From assembly GCF_900106535.1 (NCBI RefSeq), contig NZ_FNOH01000011.1, positions 62,001-126,000 on the forward strand: a stretch of 64,000 bases of DNA, given 5' to 3'. Made by a program: the position numbers and the translations under genes. The DNA is from Myxococcus xanthus (GTDB taxonomy: Bacteria; Myxococcota; Myxococcia; Myxococcales; Myxococcaceae). Of the stretch, positions 41,455 through 51,559 are shown one piece after another. The notes beneath the pieces were generated by a model, which ran no database searches, was not told the DNA's origin, and saw only the letters and a list, made by a program, of their open reading frames with translations. Positions within the stretch are counted from its first letter, which is position 1; the number at the start of each line of letters is the position of its first letter.

Positions 41455-42555
41455 ATGCGTCTTTCCCTCCCCTGTCTCGCCCTGTTGCTGGGTGCCTCGC
41501 TGCCCGCCCTCGCGGGCCGCGGCGTCTTCGTGTCTGACGTCACGGTGGACGCCCTCGAGCAGCCCGAGTCCCGCAAGGTCGTCTTCACGGTGGAGGCCGG
41601 GAGGCCCTACCCCCTGCTGAAGAAGGGCGGCCCCAACCGCGCCTGGTGCAAGCTGAGCGGCGCGTCCGCCGAAGGCTGGGTGTTGTGTGAAGGCTCGCCG
41701 GAGTCCACCGCGCCCGCCCCTCCGAGCGCGGCGGCCCTGGTGGCCGCGGACCGGGCCCACTCGGCGCGACAGGTGACGATGCGGGGCCCCGCGGGCCGCG
41801 TGGCCGCGCGTGACGCTGACAACGACGGTGACGAGGAGCTGGCCGGCTCCGCGAGCTGGAAGCCGGCCACCGGCTGCTCGACGACGTGTGACAGCGCGCC
41901 CCTGTTCGCGAAGCCGCCGCCCTTGTCCGCCATGGACCGCGAGGTGTTGGACTTGTGCCCCGCGCGCCCCGACGTCAGCGTGAGTGAAGGCGACGTGCGG
42001 CGCTTCCTCTCGCGCCACTACGACGACCCGCGCCTCCAGCGGGCCCTGTCCGTGGCGGGCCGGCCCGGCGCGCGGCAGGCCAACATCGACTGGCTCACCG
42101 GCCTCTGGGTCAGCACCGGGCCTCGCAACGCCTTCACGCACGTCTTCTGCGGCGACGACTGGCAGCGAGGCCCCATTGGCGGCCTGCACTTCCTGCCGCG
42201 TTATGCCCAGCTCGAGGCGGAGGGCCGCCTCTGCTACCAGGGCCCGGTGCGCGGTGCCGCGGCCTTGAAGGGTGACGCCTACCTCATCCGCTTCAAGGGC
42301 GTGGCGCCCTGGTCCTGCGGTGAGAAGCGCGTCGGCGGCTTCTCACGTGGGCCGGACGCGGTGGGCCTGATGTCCATTGGCACGCGCGCCTTCGCCCGGT
42401 GCTGCGCGCGCGGCGGGGCCAAGAAGGAAGGCGGCGTGTACTCGGCGCCGGACCTGGGCGGGACGAACTGGCGCATCTGGTGCGGCACGCGCAATGGCAC
42501 CTACGGCATCGCCACCCTGCATCCCACGGACGACAAGGCCACCTGCGGGGAATGA
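41455..42555 (+). CDS. Secreted protein with SH3-like N-terminus and EndoU-like C-terminal domain
   Basis: A 366-residue exported protein: signal peptide 1-20 (ends LPALA-GRG), an SH3-like module about 21-90 (VFTVEAGRPYPLLKKGG ... GWVLCEG), a Ser/Ala/Asp-rich linker, and a C-terminal domain from about 180. There, THVFCGDDW, PIGGLHFLPRY, YLIRFKGVAPWSCGEKR and NGTYGIATLHPTD resemble the two His, one Lys and Ser/Thr-Tyr pattern of bacterial EndoU ribonucleases. Many Cys suggest disulfides. If correct it is a secreted or toxin-like RNase; no obvious immunity gene is adjacent. Export is firm, EndoU is tentative. Confidence 0.6.
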   Translation: MRLSLPCLALLLGASLPALAGRGVFVSDVTVDALEQPESRKVVFTVEAGRPYPLLKKGGPNRAWCKLSGASAEGWVLCEGSPESTAPAPPSAAALVAADRAHSARQVTMRGPAGRVAARDADNDGDEELAGSASWKPATGCSTTCDSAPLFAKPPPLSAMDREVLDLCPARPDVSVSEGDVRRFLSRHYDDPRLQRALSVAGRPGARQANIDWLTGLWVSTGPRNAFTHVFCGDDWQRGPIGGLHFLPRYAQLEAEGRLCYQGPVRGAAALKGDAYLIRFKGVAPWSCGEKRVGGFSRGPDAVGLMSIGTRAFARCCARGGAKKEGGVYSAPDLGGTNWRIWCGTRNGTYGIATLHPTDDKATCGE

Positions 42556-42593
42556 GCCCGGGCTGAAGGGCCCACTCCCCGTGGTGGACCGCG

Positions 42594-45500
42594 CTACTTC
42601 GCCGCGCCCACCGTGAGCACCGCCCCGGCCGAGTACGCGGTGAACTCCGGCGCGTACATGGACTGCACCGTGGCGGGGCCCACCTTGAACTGGCCGGCCA
42701 TGTTGGCGCGCAGCCGGTACTTGAAGGTGTACTCACCCGCGGGCAGCTGCTCGAAGAAGAAGTTGGTGCCGGAGTCCCGCGTCTCCTCGTACCAGACGAT
42801 GCCCAAGTCCCAGCGGTGGCGGGACTGCACGTTCTCCGGCTCCAAGCCCGCGGCGCGCGGATCTCTCAGGTGCACGTACTCCGCCGCGTGCTTCGCACGC
42901 AGGGAGAGCTGCACCTCCACTTCGTCTCCGGGGAGCACCACGGCGCCCTCGGCCAGCGGCACGAGCCTGGCGTCCTTCCCCTGTCGCTCACGCAGGAAGT
43001 AGCGCCGCGACACCTGGAAGAAGTCCCCACGGTCGCTGTCCGGCAGCTTCTCCGTGGAGAAGTGCCACGTCGCGGATGCGAAGGCGAAGCCCGGCGTCGT
43101 CTTCTCCACCACCACCGAGCTCATCGTCGCCGGGTTCAACTCCGGCCCGGGCACGACGACCTGGTTCTTCTTGCCCGTGTACTCGTCCGGGGCGAAGGAC
43201 ATGCGCACCACGCGCGGGCCCACCGTCACCTGGGCGTCCTCGCGCACGCCCAGCGCGCCTTCCGCCTGGAGGTACTTCACCAGCGCGTACACCGACTCCG
43301 CCGTGGCGCGAGTGGACTTCCAGTGGTTGAGCTTCTTGTTCAGCAGCAGCCACTGGACCAGGCCCTCGCGGCGCGCGTCCTTCGGATTGAGCTCCGTCAG
43401 CGTGCGCAGCGCGAAGGCGTGCGTCTCCGTGGTGTCGTTGTACCAGAGCCAGCTGCGGTCCTCCTGCGCCCAGTAGGTGCCCAGCTCGGGACTCGTCTTC
43501 GCCGAGTCCATGACGCTCTCCCAGACGCGGTTGGCGTCCGCGCCGCGCCCCGCGCGCTTCAGCGTCAGCGCCAGGTAGCCCTTGAGGTAGGGCGAGTGCT
43601 TCTTCCAGTGCTTGTAGCTGAACGCGAGCATCCACGCCCGCTCCGCCTCGGTGAGGGCATCACCGGTGTAGCTCGCGTTCGGATACGCGGAGGCCGTGTA
43701 GTTGAGGAACGTGAGGAACTCCCAGCCTCGCTCCTCCTTCATCAGCTTCGTCGCGTACTCCTCGCGGAAGTGCCGCGCCAGGTAGCCCCAGGCGCCCCGG
43801 GTGATTTCCGGCGGGACTTCCACGCCGAACTCCATCGCGCGGGAGAGGCCATGCACGATGTAGAGCGTCATGTACGGCGACGGAGGCCCCCCCGCCCACC
43901 AGGGGAAGCCGCCGCTGGACGTCTGCGCCTTGCGGAGCTTCGCCAGCGCGGACGTGCGCTCGGCGGCGGCGACCTTCGGGTCCAACACCTTCACCAGACC
44001 GGCCTCCGGCCCGGCGCCGCCCTTCGCCATCTCCAGCCAGGGCGTCTCCTCCAGCGCCATCTTCCGGTTGGGGTCCACCGCGTCCCACGTCTCCAACTGG
44101 GTGGGGCGCTCGCTCAGTTGTTTGGCCATCCGCGCCACCGACGGGTACTGCCCGTACAGGCTGGACAGGATGCCCGTCGACACGAAGCGGTTGAGCGTCT
44201 GCTCCGTGCACTCGTAGGGGTAGTCCACCAGGTACGGCAGCGCCTGGAGCGCCGAATAGAACAACTGCGTGTCCACCGTGACGACCAGTTGCTCGTTCAC
44301 CCGCGTCGGGTCCCCGCCCGCGCGCAGGTCCTCGAACTGCATCGTCTTGGAGTCCTTGCCCTTCAGCGTCACGAAGCGCGACTGCGCCAGGTGCATCCGG
44401 CCCGGCAACACCGGCAGCGGGCGCAGCTCACCATCACTGTGGTTCTCCGAGCGCGCCACCACCCGGAAGGCAACGGGCCCCACCCGCGTGGGCGTGGTGA
44501 GCGGGAAGCGCAGGCGCGTCCCCTTCCCTGCTTCCACGCGGAAGGACTGCGACGCCTTCTGGACGCCGAAGTCCGACAGCACGCTCTTCTGCAGCTCCAG
44601 GTCCTGGATGTCCAACGTGAGCGTGCCCTGCATCGGGCGCGACGCCGCGTTGTTCACCATCACCTCCAACACCGCGCGGTCGCCCTCGCGTAGGAAGCGC
44701 GGCACGTAGGGGCGCACCATCAGCTCCTTCACGCTCCGGGAGGTGCGCTGCAGCGAGCCGCCCTTCAAGTCACGCGTGATGGCGTGCACCCAGACGCTCC
44801 ACGCCGTCACCGAGTCCGGCACGGTGAACTCCAGCGTCGCCGAGCCATCCGCCCCGGTGAGCACCTGGGGCGCCCAGAACGCGGTCTCCGCGAAGTTGGA
44901 GCGCAGCGGCTGCGGCGCATCCGGAGTCGCTCCCCCGCTGCCAAAGCGCTCTTCCTTGTCCGCCTGCATCTTCGCCTCAGCCCGGGCAGGCGCCTCGGCG
45001 AGCGGCGGGGGCGGCGGGGCGCCCGGCGCCGGTGCCATGGTGGCCCTTGGCACGGCGCCCTCCCGCATGCCGCCCATCCCACCACGAACCATCTGTCGCA
45101 TCCGCCGCCGGCCTGGGCCGCCCACCTCGAAGCCCTCCCCGAAGAGCAAGGCGTCAGGCGCAGGCGGTGACCAGCCCGGCACCTCGCCATATCGCGCGTT
45201 CACCACCCACCGGGTGTCACCCATGCTCGCCGACGACTGCATGTCCACGGAGGCGTGCCGCTGGGGATACAGCGACGCCACGCTGGGCGGCGTCTGCTTC
45301 GCGAACAGGTCCAGTGACTGGTCATACATGTACGAGAGCAGCTCGGCCGTGCCCGCCTCCACCTTCGCGCCCTTCGGCCCCTTCACCGTCACGCGCCAGG
45401 TCTCCTTCGCGCCCGGTCGCAGCGTGTCGCGGAAGGTGGCGAACTCCAGCTGCAGCTCCTTGTCGTCCCAGGGAACGAAGATGGACTTCGAGAAGAACAG

Positions 45501-48500
45501 GAACTGGTAGTCACGCACCGTGGACAGCGCCACGGTGAAGCCGCCGCGCAGCTCCGCCGTCACCGGCACCTCCACGACTCCGGAAGACTGGCCCGCGGTG
45601 AGCTTGCGCCGGGAGATGAGCCGCTCGCCCTGATAGATGTCGAGCAGCAGCGGCTGGCCCTTGAACCCCGAGACGGCCATCAACCGCGCCACCTCCCCCA
45701 CCCGCGCCGTCTCCCGCTCGGCCACCAGCATCGCGGGCACCGCGAGGGGCGTCGTCTTCCCGGCCACCACCAGCTCGCGCCCCACGGTGTACGTCTGACC
45801 GAAGGCGTCCGTCGTCTCGTAGTGGAGCCGGTACGCGCCCGCCTTGAGCGACGGCAGCTTCAGCACGGCCAGGCCCTCGGCGTCGTGCTGCACCGAGCCG
45901 GTCGCCTGCTGGGCCCCATCCGTCCAGCCGCGAATGGTGGACTCCGGCGAATACGCGCCGAACCACCGAGGACGCAGGTTGTCTCCAGGCGTGGGCGTGA
46001 ACACCGCCTCGGGGTCCTTGTACTCCGGCAGGCCCTGGGGCTCGTCCGCGGGCAGCAAGGGCTGCGCGGGCTGATTCAGCGCCACCAGCCGCCACTTGCC
46101 CGGCCCCGGCTGCGGCGCGCCATCCAGCGTGGAGCGCGTCAGCCGGACCTCGGCCACGGCGCCCTCGCGGAGGAACCCCGTGTCCAGGTCCACGCGCGCC
46201 TCCACGGCGACGAAGCCCAGCCGGAAGGCCCTGCTGGCCGAGCGCGTCTCACCGCCTTCGTCCGTCGCGTCCGCCTCGATGCGGTAGTTCCACGTCAGCC
46301 CCGGAGTGGCCGCGGACCGCTCATCCGCCTCGGGGGTGAAACCGATGGTGAAGCCTCCGTCCGCGCCCAGCGGCGACGTGCCCGTCGCCACCACCTCCCG
46401 CTGCGAGGACCCGGACGGCGGGCCCCACCACCACCAGGGCAGCACCGGCTCGCGGAACGCACGCCACCGCACGGAGCCGGACGTCACCGGCATGCCGAAG
46501 TAGTAGCGGGCCTCGCCCTGGAATGTCGCGGGCCGGTTGAGGCGCAGCTGCGCCTTCGCGTCCTTCAGCGTCACCTCGAAGGTGGGCCGCTTGTACTCCT
46601 CCACGCGAATCGCCGCGCGGCCCCCCGCGCTCACGATTACGGACCACGCCCCCAGCATCCGGCCGGTGGGAATCGTGAACTCGCCCGCGGCGGAGCCGAA
46701 GTCGTTGGTGCGGACCTCCCGGGACTCCACCACCTGGTGGTTCGGGTCGAACAGCGTCACCTGGAGCGGGCGGTCCGCCAGCGTCTGATAGCGCGCCTGC
46801 TCGCCCCGGCCGCTGAAGGCCACCGCCTTCCACAGCACCTTCTGCTGGGGGCGGTACACCGCGCGATCGGTGAAGACGAGCGCCGATTGGACGTCCCCGG
46901 GCTGATGGCGCTTGTAGAACGGCACCTGGCCCGGGTGCAGCAGCGCGTTCCGTCCGACGCCGGCCACCAGGACGTAGCTGCGGTAGCCATCGCCCGGGAC
47001 CGAGTCGAAGGTGGCCGCGCCGTCCGCGTCCGAGAGGATGCGCGCCACCTCCTTGAAGCCCTGCCTGTAGTCGACGCGGATGAGGCGCAGGGGCACCTTC
47101 GACACGGGCTCGCCGGTGTCGCCGTCCACCAACCGCACCTCCAGCAGGTCCCCGTTCGAGGGCCGCGCGACGATGACCCAGGGCGTCACCGTCAGGTACA
47201 CCGCGACGATGCGGTTGTTCGTCGCGCGGAAGTCCTCGTGGGCGGAGGCCATGATGACGTACGTCCCCCGGGCCGTGAGCGGCGGCGTGACGAAGGTGCG
47301 GTGCTCCCGGAAGTCCTCCGTCTTCGGCAGCGGCACGCTCCAGGTGGCCACCGGACGCTGGCCCTTCACCAGGGCCTTCAACGGCGCACTGTCCGGCATG
47401 AGGTTGTAGTCATCCACCTGGGCCAGCCGCTTCTCCAGGTCCACGGAGTACGCACGGAAGTGCAGCATGGACACGTTGCGGTGGGTGACCTCGACGGAGC
47501 GGCGGCCCGGCCCGTCCGACGCCAGCGAGCCCATGCTGAACTCGGGCGCCTCGATGGCGGCCATGAGCACGCGGCAGCGCTGCGCCCCCGTGGACTGGGG
47601 GTAGGTGGCCGCGCACGCCTTCGCCAGCGAGTGGGCACGCACGGCGTGGTCCGCCACTCGCTCCATCTCCACGAGCTGGGCCTGCCCCATGGTCGACCAC
47701 GGCACGTCGCGGAACGCGGGCAGCAAGGCGGCCAGGTGTTGCCGGATGCGGGTCCGGTCGGCCGTGTCCGTGAAGTGCTGGTGCAGCACCGTGTAGCGCT
47801 GCAGCCGGGCCTCCAACGCCGACTCGCGCCGTCCCGCGGACTGGTGCCACCCCTCCAGGTCCCCGAGCACCGCTGCCACCTTCACCAGCGGATGGACGCC
47901 GGGGTCGGTCAGCACCACCTTGGGCGTCCCCTCCAGGAGCGCGCCCAGGTCCAGCCGGAACACCTCATTGGCCTGCTCGGGCCGCCAGTGCGAGCTGTCC
48001 GCCAGCAGCGACACGCGCAGGTACGACACGGCATCCCGCAGCGTGGAGCGCAGCCCCTGCGGATAGGTGTTGGGCTTCACGTACTCGGACAGCGCCTTCA
48101 GGGGCTCACCGCCAAGTTGCTGCCGCTGCTTCCACACTTCCTCATAGGCCCGCTGGGCCTCGGTCAGAATCTCCTCGTAGGTCCACGCCTTGAGGTCCAC
48201 CGGACCGGAGGACGCCACGGACTCGCGCTGGCGCACCTCCCAGCCGTAGGCCTGCGCATAGGCGACGAGCGCGTTCGCGTAGAAGAGGTTCAGCGTCGCG
48301 CGAGGCAACGTGCCCTTGGGCCAGGGCTGCTCGCGCAGGAAGCGCACCGCCGTCTCGTAGCCATGCAAGTCGGTGCGCAGTTGCACCGTGCGCACCAGCG
48401 CGCGCGTCCACTCGGCCTCGTCGCCCTTGGACTTCGCCTGCGCCAGCCGGGCCTCGGCGCCCTGGGCGGCGGCCTCCAGCTTCTGCTCTTCGACCATCCC

Positions 48501-48620
48501 TTCGATGGCCTTCCACGAAGGCGGCGCCTTGCCCTGCCCCAGCACGGGCGAGGTCAGCAGCAGCAGGGCGAACAGCCAGAAGCGAACAAAGGGTGCGCGG
48601 GTCCAGGGGGTCCGATGCAT
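42594..48620 (-). CDS. Giant alpha-2-macroglobulin-family protein with thioester motif
   Basis: A 2,008-residue exported protein, longer than E. coli-type bacterial A2Ms (about 1,500-1,650). Signal peptide about 1-28 without a lipobox; N-terminal 350 residues helical and unlike A2M; MG-type domains follow (RAVYRPQQKVLWKAVAFSGR is the MG/A2M_N signature). A Gly/Met/Pro/Ala-rich segment near 1,180-1,240 may be the bait region; A2M block SVTAWSVWVHAITRD. The thioester motif is intact: C1471-T-E-Q1474 in YPYECTEQTLNRF. Such proteins trap attacking proteases in the periplasm. Penicillin-binding partner pbpC is absent. Convergent with the EndoU-like gene. Confidence 0.9.
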   Translation of the reverse strand: MHRTPWTRAPFVRFWLFALLLLTSPVLGQGKAPPSWKAIEGMVEEQKLEAAAQGAEARLAQAKSKGDEAEWTRALVRTVQLRTDLHGYETAVRFLREQPWPKGTLPRATLNLFYANALVAYAQAYGWEVRQRESVASSGPVDLKAWTYEEILTEAQRAYEEVWKQRQQLGGEPLKALSEYVKPNTYPQGLRSTLRDAVSYLRVSLLADSSHWRPEQANEVFRLDLGALLEGTPKVVLTDPGVHPLVKVAAVLGDLEGWHQSAGRRESALEARLQRYTVLHQHFTDTADRTRIRQHLAALLPAFRDVPWSTMGQAQLVEMERVADHAVRAHSLAKACAATYPQSTGAQRCRVLMAAIEAPEFSMGSLASDGPGRRSVEVTHRNVSMLHFRAYSVDLEKRLAQVDDYNLMPDSAPLKALVKGQRPVATWSVPLPKTEDFREHRTFVTPPLTARGTYVIMASAHEDFRATNNRIVAVYLTVTPWVIVARPSNGDLLEVRLVDGDTGEPVSKVPLRLIRVDYRQGFKEVARILSDADGAATFDSVPGDGYRSYVLVAGVGRNALLHPGQVPFYKRHQPGDVQSALVFTDRAVYRPQQKVLWKAVAFSGRGEQARYQTLADRPLQVTLFDPNHQVVESREVRTNDFGSAAGEFTIPTGRMLGAWSVIVSAGGRAAIRVEEYKRPTFEVTLKDAKAQLRLNRPATFQGEARYYFGMPVTSGSVRWRAFREPVLPWWWWGPPSGSSQREVVATGTSPLGADGGFTIGFTPEADERSAATPGLTWNYRIEADATDEGGETRSASRAFRLGFVAVEARVDLDTGFLREGAVAEVRLTRSTLDGAPQPGPGKWRLVALNQPAQPLLPADEPQGLPEYKDPEAVFTPTPGDNLRPRWFGAYSPESTIRGWTDGAQQATGSVQHDAEGLAVLKLPSLKAGAYRLHYETTDAFGQTYTVGRELVVAGKTTPLAVPAMLVAERETARVGEVARLMAVSGFKGQPLLLDIYQGERLISRRKLTAGQSSGVVEVPVTAELRGGFTVALSTVRDYQFLFFSKSIFVPWDDKELQLEFATFRDTLRPGAKETWRVTVKGPKGAKVEAGTAELLSYMYDQSLDLFAKQTPPSVASLYPQRHASVDMQSSASMGDTRWVVNARYGEVPGWSPPAPDALLFGEGFEVGGPGRRRMRQMVRGGMGGMREGAVPRATMAPAPGAPPPPPLAEAPARAEAKMQADKEERFGSGGATPDAPQPLRSNFAETAFWAPQVLTGADGSATLEFTVPDSVTAWSVWVHAITRDLKGGSLQRTSRSVKELMVRPYVPRFLREGDRAVLEVMVNNAASRPMQGTLTLDIQDLELQKSVLSDFGVQKASQSFRVEAGKGTRLRFPLTTPTRVGPVAFRVVARSENHSDGELRPLPVLPGRMHLAQSRFVTLKGKDSKTMQFEDLRAGGDPTRVNEQLVVTVDTQLFYSALQALPYLVDYPYECTEQTLNRFVSTGILSSLYGQYPSVARMAKQLSERPTQLETWDAVDPNRKMALEETPWLEMAKGGAGPEAGLVKVLDPKVAAAERTSALAKLRKAQTSSGGFPWWAGGPPSPYMTLYIVHGLSRAMEFGVEVPPEITRGAWGYLARHFREEYATKLMKEERGWEFLTFLNYTASAYPNASYTGDALTEAERAWMLAFSYKHWKKHSPYLKGYLALTLKRAGRGADANRVWESVMDSAKTSPELGTYWAQEDRSWLWYNDTTETHAFALRTLTELNPKDARREGLVQWLLLNKKLNHWKSTRATAESVYALVKYLQAEGALGVREDAQVTVGPRVVRMSFAPDEYTGKKNQVVVPGPELNPATMSSVVVEKTTPGFAFASATWHFSTEKLPDSDRGDFFQVSRRYFLRERQGKDARLVPLAEGAVVLPGDEVEVQLSLRAKHAAEYVHLRDPRAAGLEPENVQSRHRWDLGIVWYEETRDSGTNFFFEQLPAGEYTFKYRLRANMAGQFKVGPATVQSMYAPEFTAYSAGAVLTVGAAK

Positions 48621-48668
48621 GTCGGCACTCTAGACACAGCTGGACACCCGAACGTTCCACAATGAACG

Positions 48669-49289
48669 TCAGTTCGCCTCCGGGGCCTCTGGCGCACGGC
48701 GGCGAAGACCCACCAGGTAGACCTCCATGCTGGCGCCGCGGGTGGCTTCCGGCCGGACCACCTTCACCTCTTCGAAGAGGGCGCGGATCTGGTTGCGGAA
48801 GTCCTCGAAGTCCCGGCCCATGAAGACCTTGGCCACGAAGGACGACCCGGGCCGCCCCCGCGCCGCGGCCAACTCCAGCGCCTTGCCCGCCAGCCGCAGG
48901 CTGCGCGCCTCGTCGGTGGCCTTGATGCCGCTCGTCTTGGGGGCCATGTCGGAGATGACGGCGTCGAAGGGGCCGGCATGGAGCTCGGTCAGCTTCGCGT
49001 CGAAGTCATCCGCGAGCACGTCCAGCACCGCCGTCTGCACGAAGGGCTGGCTGAAGGGACGGATGGCGACGATGTCCACGCCGATGACGCGGCCCTTCGG
49101 CCCCACGGCGTCCGCCAATATCTGGAGGAAACCTCCTGGCGCCGCCCCCAGGTCGAGCACGACGTGCCCCTTCTTCACCATGGGGAAGCGCTTGATGAGT
49201 TCATCAACCTTGAAGGCCGAACGTGCCCGCAGGCCCTCTTGCTTGGCCTTCTGGAAATAGTGGTCTTTAGGACGGTAGGGCTTGCCCAT
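48669..49289 (-). CDS. rlmE: RlmE/FtsJ 23S rRNA ribose 2'-O-methyltransferase
   Basis: A 206-residue SAM-dependent methyltransferase for the A-loop uridine of 23S rRNA. SAM motif VLDLGAAPGGF; catalytic K27 (RSAFKVDEL), D114 (ISDMAPKTSG), K154 (SFVAKVFMG) and E189 (SMEVYLVG) give the complete K-D-K-E tetrad. ATG 49289 yields the usual compact N-terminus; an ATG seven codons upstream is possible. It lies 48 bp before the A2M gene on the same strand. Confidence 0.92.
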   Translation of the reverse strand: MGKPYRPKDHYFQKAKQEGLRARSAFKVDELIKRFPMVKKGHVVLDLGAAPGGFLQILADAVGPKGRVIGVDIVAIRPFSQPFVQTAVLDVLADDFDAKLTELHAGPFDAVISDMAPKTSGIKATDEARSLRLAGKALELAAARGRPGSSFVAKVFMGRDFEDFRNQIRALFEEVKVVRPEATRGASMEVYLVGLRRRAPEAPEAN

Positions 49290-49385
49290 GTCAGGGGGGC
49301 TCCCTAGCATCCGCTACTGTCTTCGGGAAGCCGGAGCAGTCGCGGGTGTCACTCCCCGTGCAACGGCCAGTCCGGAGGACGTAGG

Positions 49386-49808
49386 ATGGGCACGACCCGG
49401 AGCGTGATGACGGCGCTGTGCATCTCCCTGCTGTCGGCTGGGGGCGCCGCCTACTGCTACACCCGCGCGGACGCCCTCCAGGTGCAGGGCCAGTGGCTGA
49501 TGGAGCGCGGCACCGCCCAGGCGGAGGACTACGCGGCCCGGTTCGACGGCGCCGCGGCGGATGCCCAACTGAAGACGTTCGCGGAGCGCCGGGCCATCCT
49601 GGAGAAGGCACACGGATGGCAGCGCGGGATGCTGCTGGGCGTGCTGATCGCCGCGTTGGCCACCGTCTCCGCGTACCTCCTGTTCCTCCTCAAGCGGCTG
49701 AACGACCAGTTGCTCGATGCCACCGGCAGCGGGGCACACGAAGGCACCGACCGGGAGTCCGCCTCCCCGGAGCCCGTCCAGGCGTTGATGCCCAGTCCGC
49801 AGCGCTGA
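49386..49808 (+). CDS. Small membrane protein with two TM segments, unknown function
   Basis: A 140-residue product with hydrophobic segments at about residues 7-24 and 80-102, separated by a 55-residue predicted periplasmic helical region rich in Ala, Glu and Gln, then a short C-terminal tail rich in Ser/Pro/Glu. GGAGGA lies seven bases before the ATG. I recognise no family. It is followed 60 bp later by the zinc-ribbon gene, same strand. Confidence 0.7.
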   Translation: MGTTRSVMTALCISLLSAGGAAYCYTRADALQVQGQWLMERGTAQAEDYAARFDGAAADAQLKTFAERRAILEKAHGWQRGMLLGVLIAALATVSAYLLFLLKRLNDQLLDATGSGAHEGTDRESASPEPVQALMPSPQR

Positions 49809-49868
49809 GCGCTCGCCGCCGGGCGCGGCCCGCTGGCACAATGGCGTCCCCGTTTCATGGAGGAGGCC

Positions 49869-50156
49869 ATGCCCGGCTGCGCGCACTGTGGACACCGACT
49901 GGACATCATCGCGAACCAGGTGGGCCGGCGTGACGAGTGCCCCCACTGCGGCGAGGACATCCGTTCGTGCCGCAACTGCCGTCACTTCGACCTGGGCGTG
50001 GCGAAGGAGTGCAAGGAGCCCTTCGCCGAGGTGCCCAAGGACAAGGACGGCGCCAACTTCTGTGAGCTGTTCCAGATTGGCGAAGGCGGCATCCATGAGA
50101 AGGAGAGCCGGGACGCCCTGCTGAACGCCGCGGAGTCGCTGTTCCGCAAGAAGTGA
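49869..50156 (+). CDS. Small zinc-ribbon protein
   Basis: A 95-residue product with three CxxC pairs in the first 45 residues (CAHCGH, CPHCGED, CRNCRHF) plus single Cys in KECKEP and FCELF, indicating one or two zinc-binding ribbons. The C-terminal half is charged. I chose ATG 49869 because GGAGGA (inside an upstream ATG GAG GAG GCC) sits correctly before it; ATG 49857 would add four residues. Family unknown; probably protein- or nucleic-acid-binding. Confidence 0.75.
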   Translation: MPGCAHCGHRLDIIANQVGRRDECPHCGEDIRSCRNCRHFDLGVAKECKEPFAEVPKDKDGANFCELFQIGEGGIHEKESRDALLNAAESLFRKK

Positions 50157-50259
50157 CGCAGCCCGCCACCCGAAGCCCCCGAGGTCCGCCGGCGCCTGGC
50201 GCCAACGAAGCGCCGAACCGGGGCGCTATAGTCCGCTGCCTCCCGAGAGAGGGGTGCGG

Positions 50260-51549
50260 ATGCGGTGGTTGAAGAATCTGTACGTCCAGGTGCTGCTGGC
50301 CATCGCGGTGGGCGTCATCCTCGGATGGCTGCGGCCGGACCTGGGGGAGTCCATGAAGCCGCTGGGCGACGGCTTCATCAAACTGGTGAAGATGATCATC
50401 GCACCGGTCATCTTCCTCACCATCGTCGCGGGCATCGCGAAGATGGGCGACCTCAAGCACGTGGGCCGCATCGGCCTCAAGGCGCTCATCTACTTCGAAG
50501 TCCTGACGACGCTGGCGCTCGTCGTGGGCATGGTGGTGGTGAACACCCTGAAGCCCGGCGCGGGGATGAACATCGACCCGGCGCAGATCGACACCTCCGG
50601 CATCACCCAGTACCGCGCGTCCGCGTCGCAGCAGGGCACCATCCCCTTCCTCCTGGACATCATCCCGCATGACTTCCTGTCGGCCTTCACCGAGGGGAAG
50701 TTGCTCCAGGTGCTGCTCGTCGCCGTGCTGACGGGCGTGGCGCTCACCCGCCTGGGGCCCATGGGACAGCGCGTGCTCGACTTGTCGGATGACCTGGCGC
50801 AGGTCTTCTTCGGCATCGTCGGGATGATCATGAAGCTGGCGCCGCTGGGCGCCTTCGGCGCCATGGCCTTCACCGTGGGTAAGTTCGGTGTCGAATCGCT
50901 CAGCTCCCTGGGCCGGCTGCTCATCGCCGTCTACGTCACCTGCGCCCTCTTCGTGTTCCTGGTGCTGGGGCTGGTGGCGCGGCTGTCCGGCTTCTCGCTG
51001 TGGAAGCTGCTGCGCTATATGCGCAGCGAGCTGTTGCTCGTGCTGGGGACGTCGTCATCGGAGTCCGCGCTGCCCCGGCTGCTCAAGCGGCTGGAGACGC
51101 TGGGCTGCGACCGGGGCGCCGTCGGGCTGGTGCTGCCCACCGGGTACTCCTTCAACCTGGACGGGACGTGCATCTACCTGACGATGGCGGCCATCTTCAT
51201 CGCCCAGGCGGTGAACGTGGACCTTTCGCTGGGCGAGGAGCTCACCTTGCTGGGCGTGCTGCTGCTGACGTCGAAGGGCGCGGCGGGCGTGACGGGTTCG
51301 GGCTTCATCACGCTGATGGCCACGCTGGCGGCGCTCAACGGCAAGGTGCCCGTGGAAGGCGTGGCCCTGCTGCTGGGCGTGGACCGCTTCATGTCCGAGG
51401 CCCGGGCCATCACCAACGTCATCGGCAACACGGTGGCGACGCTGGTGGTGTCCAAGTGGGAGGGCGTGCGTGACGACACCGTCATGCACGCCGAGCTCGA
51501 CAGCGGGCCCAAGCCCCTGGAAGGGATGAGCCTGGGCCACGGCGCCTGA
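50260..51549 (+). CDS. dctA: DctA-type C4-dicarboxylate:cation symporter (DAACS family)
   Basis: A 429-residue inner-membrane symporter for succinate, fumarate, malate or related acids. Eight or more hydrophobic segments; the first helix ([17 protein letters not shown]), the serine-rich hairpin [37 protein letters not shown] and the tip region [14 protein letters not shown] are all family hallmarks. The ATG at 50260 has GAGAGGGG upstream; GTG 50254 is a two-codon alternative. Dicarboxylate versus glutamate specificity cannot be fixed by eye. Convergent with the acyl-CoA dehydrogenase gene (10 bp apart). Confidence 0.9.
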   Translation: MRWLKNLYVQVLLAIAVGVILGWLRPDLGESMKPLGDGFIKLVKMIIAPVIFLTIVAGIAKMGDLKHVGRIGLKALIYFEVLTTLALVVGMVVVNTLKPGAGMNIDPAQIDTSGITQYRASASQQGTIPFLLDIIPHDFLSAFTEGKLLQVLLVAVLTGVALTRLGPMGQRVLDLSDDLAQVFFGIVGMIMKLAPLGAFGAMAFTVGKFGVESLSSLGRLLIAVYVTCALFVFLVLGLVARLSGFSLWKLLRYMRSELLLVLGTSSSESALPRLLKRLETLGCDRGAVGLVLPTGYSFNLDGTCIYLTMAAIFIAQAVNVDLSLGEELTLLGVLLLTSKGAAGVTGSGFITLMATLAALNGKVPVEGVALLLGVDRFMSEARAITNVIGNTVATLVVSKWEGVRDDTVMHAELDSGPKPLEGMSLGHGA

Positions 51550-51559
51550 GTGCGCGGCG

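Noticed and set aside
45822..48665. A 947-residue plus-strand ORF antisense to the A2M gene
   Set aside because: Arg/His/Leu-rich shadow with no domain; the A2M frame carries signal peptide and thioester motif.
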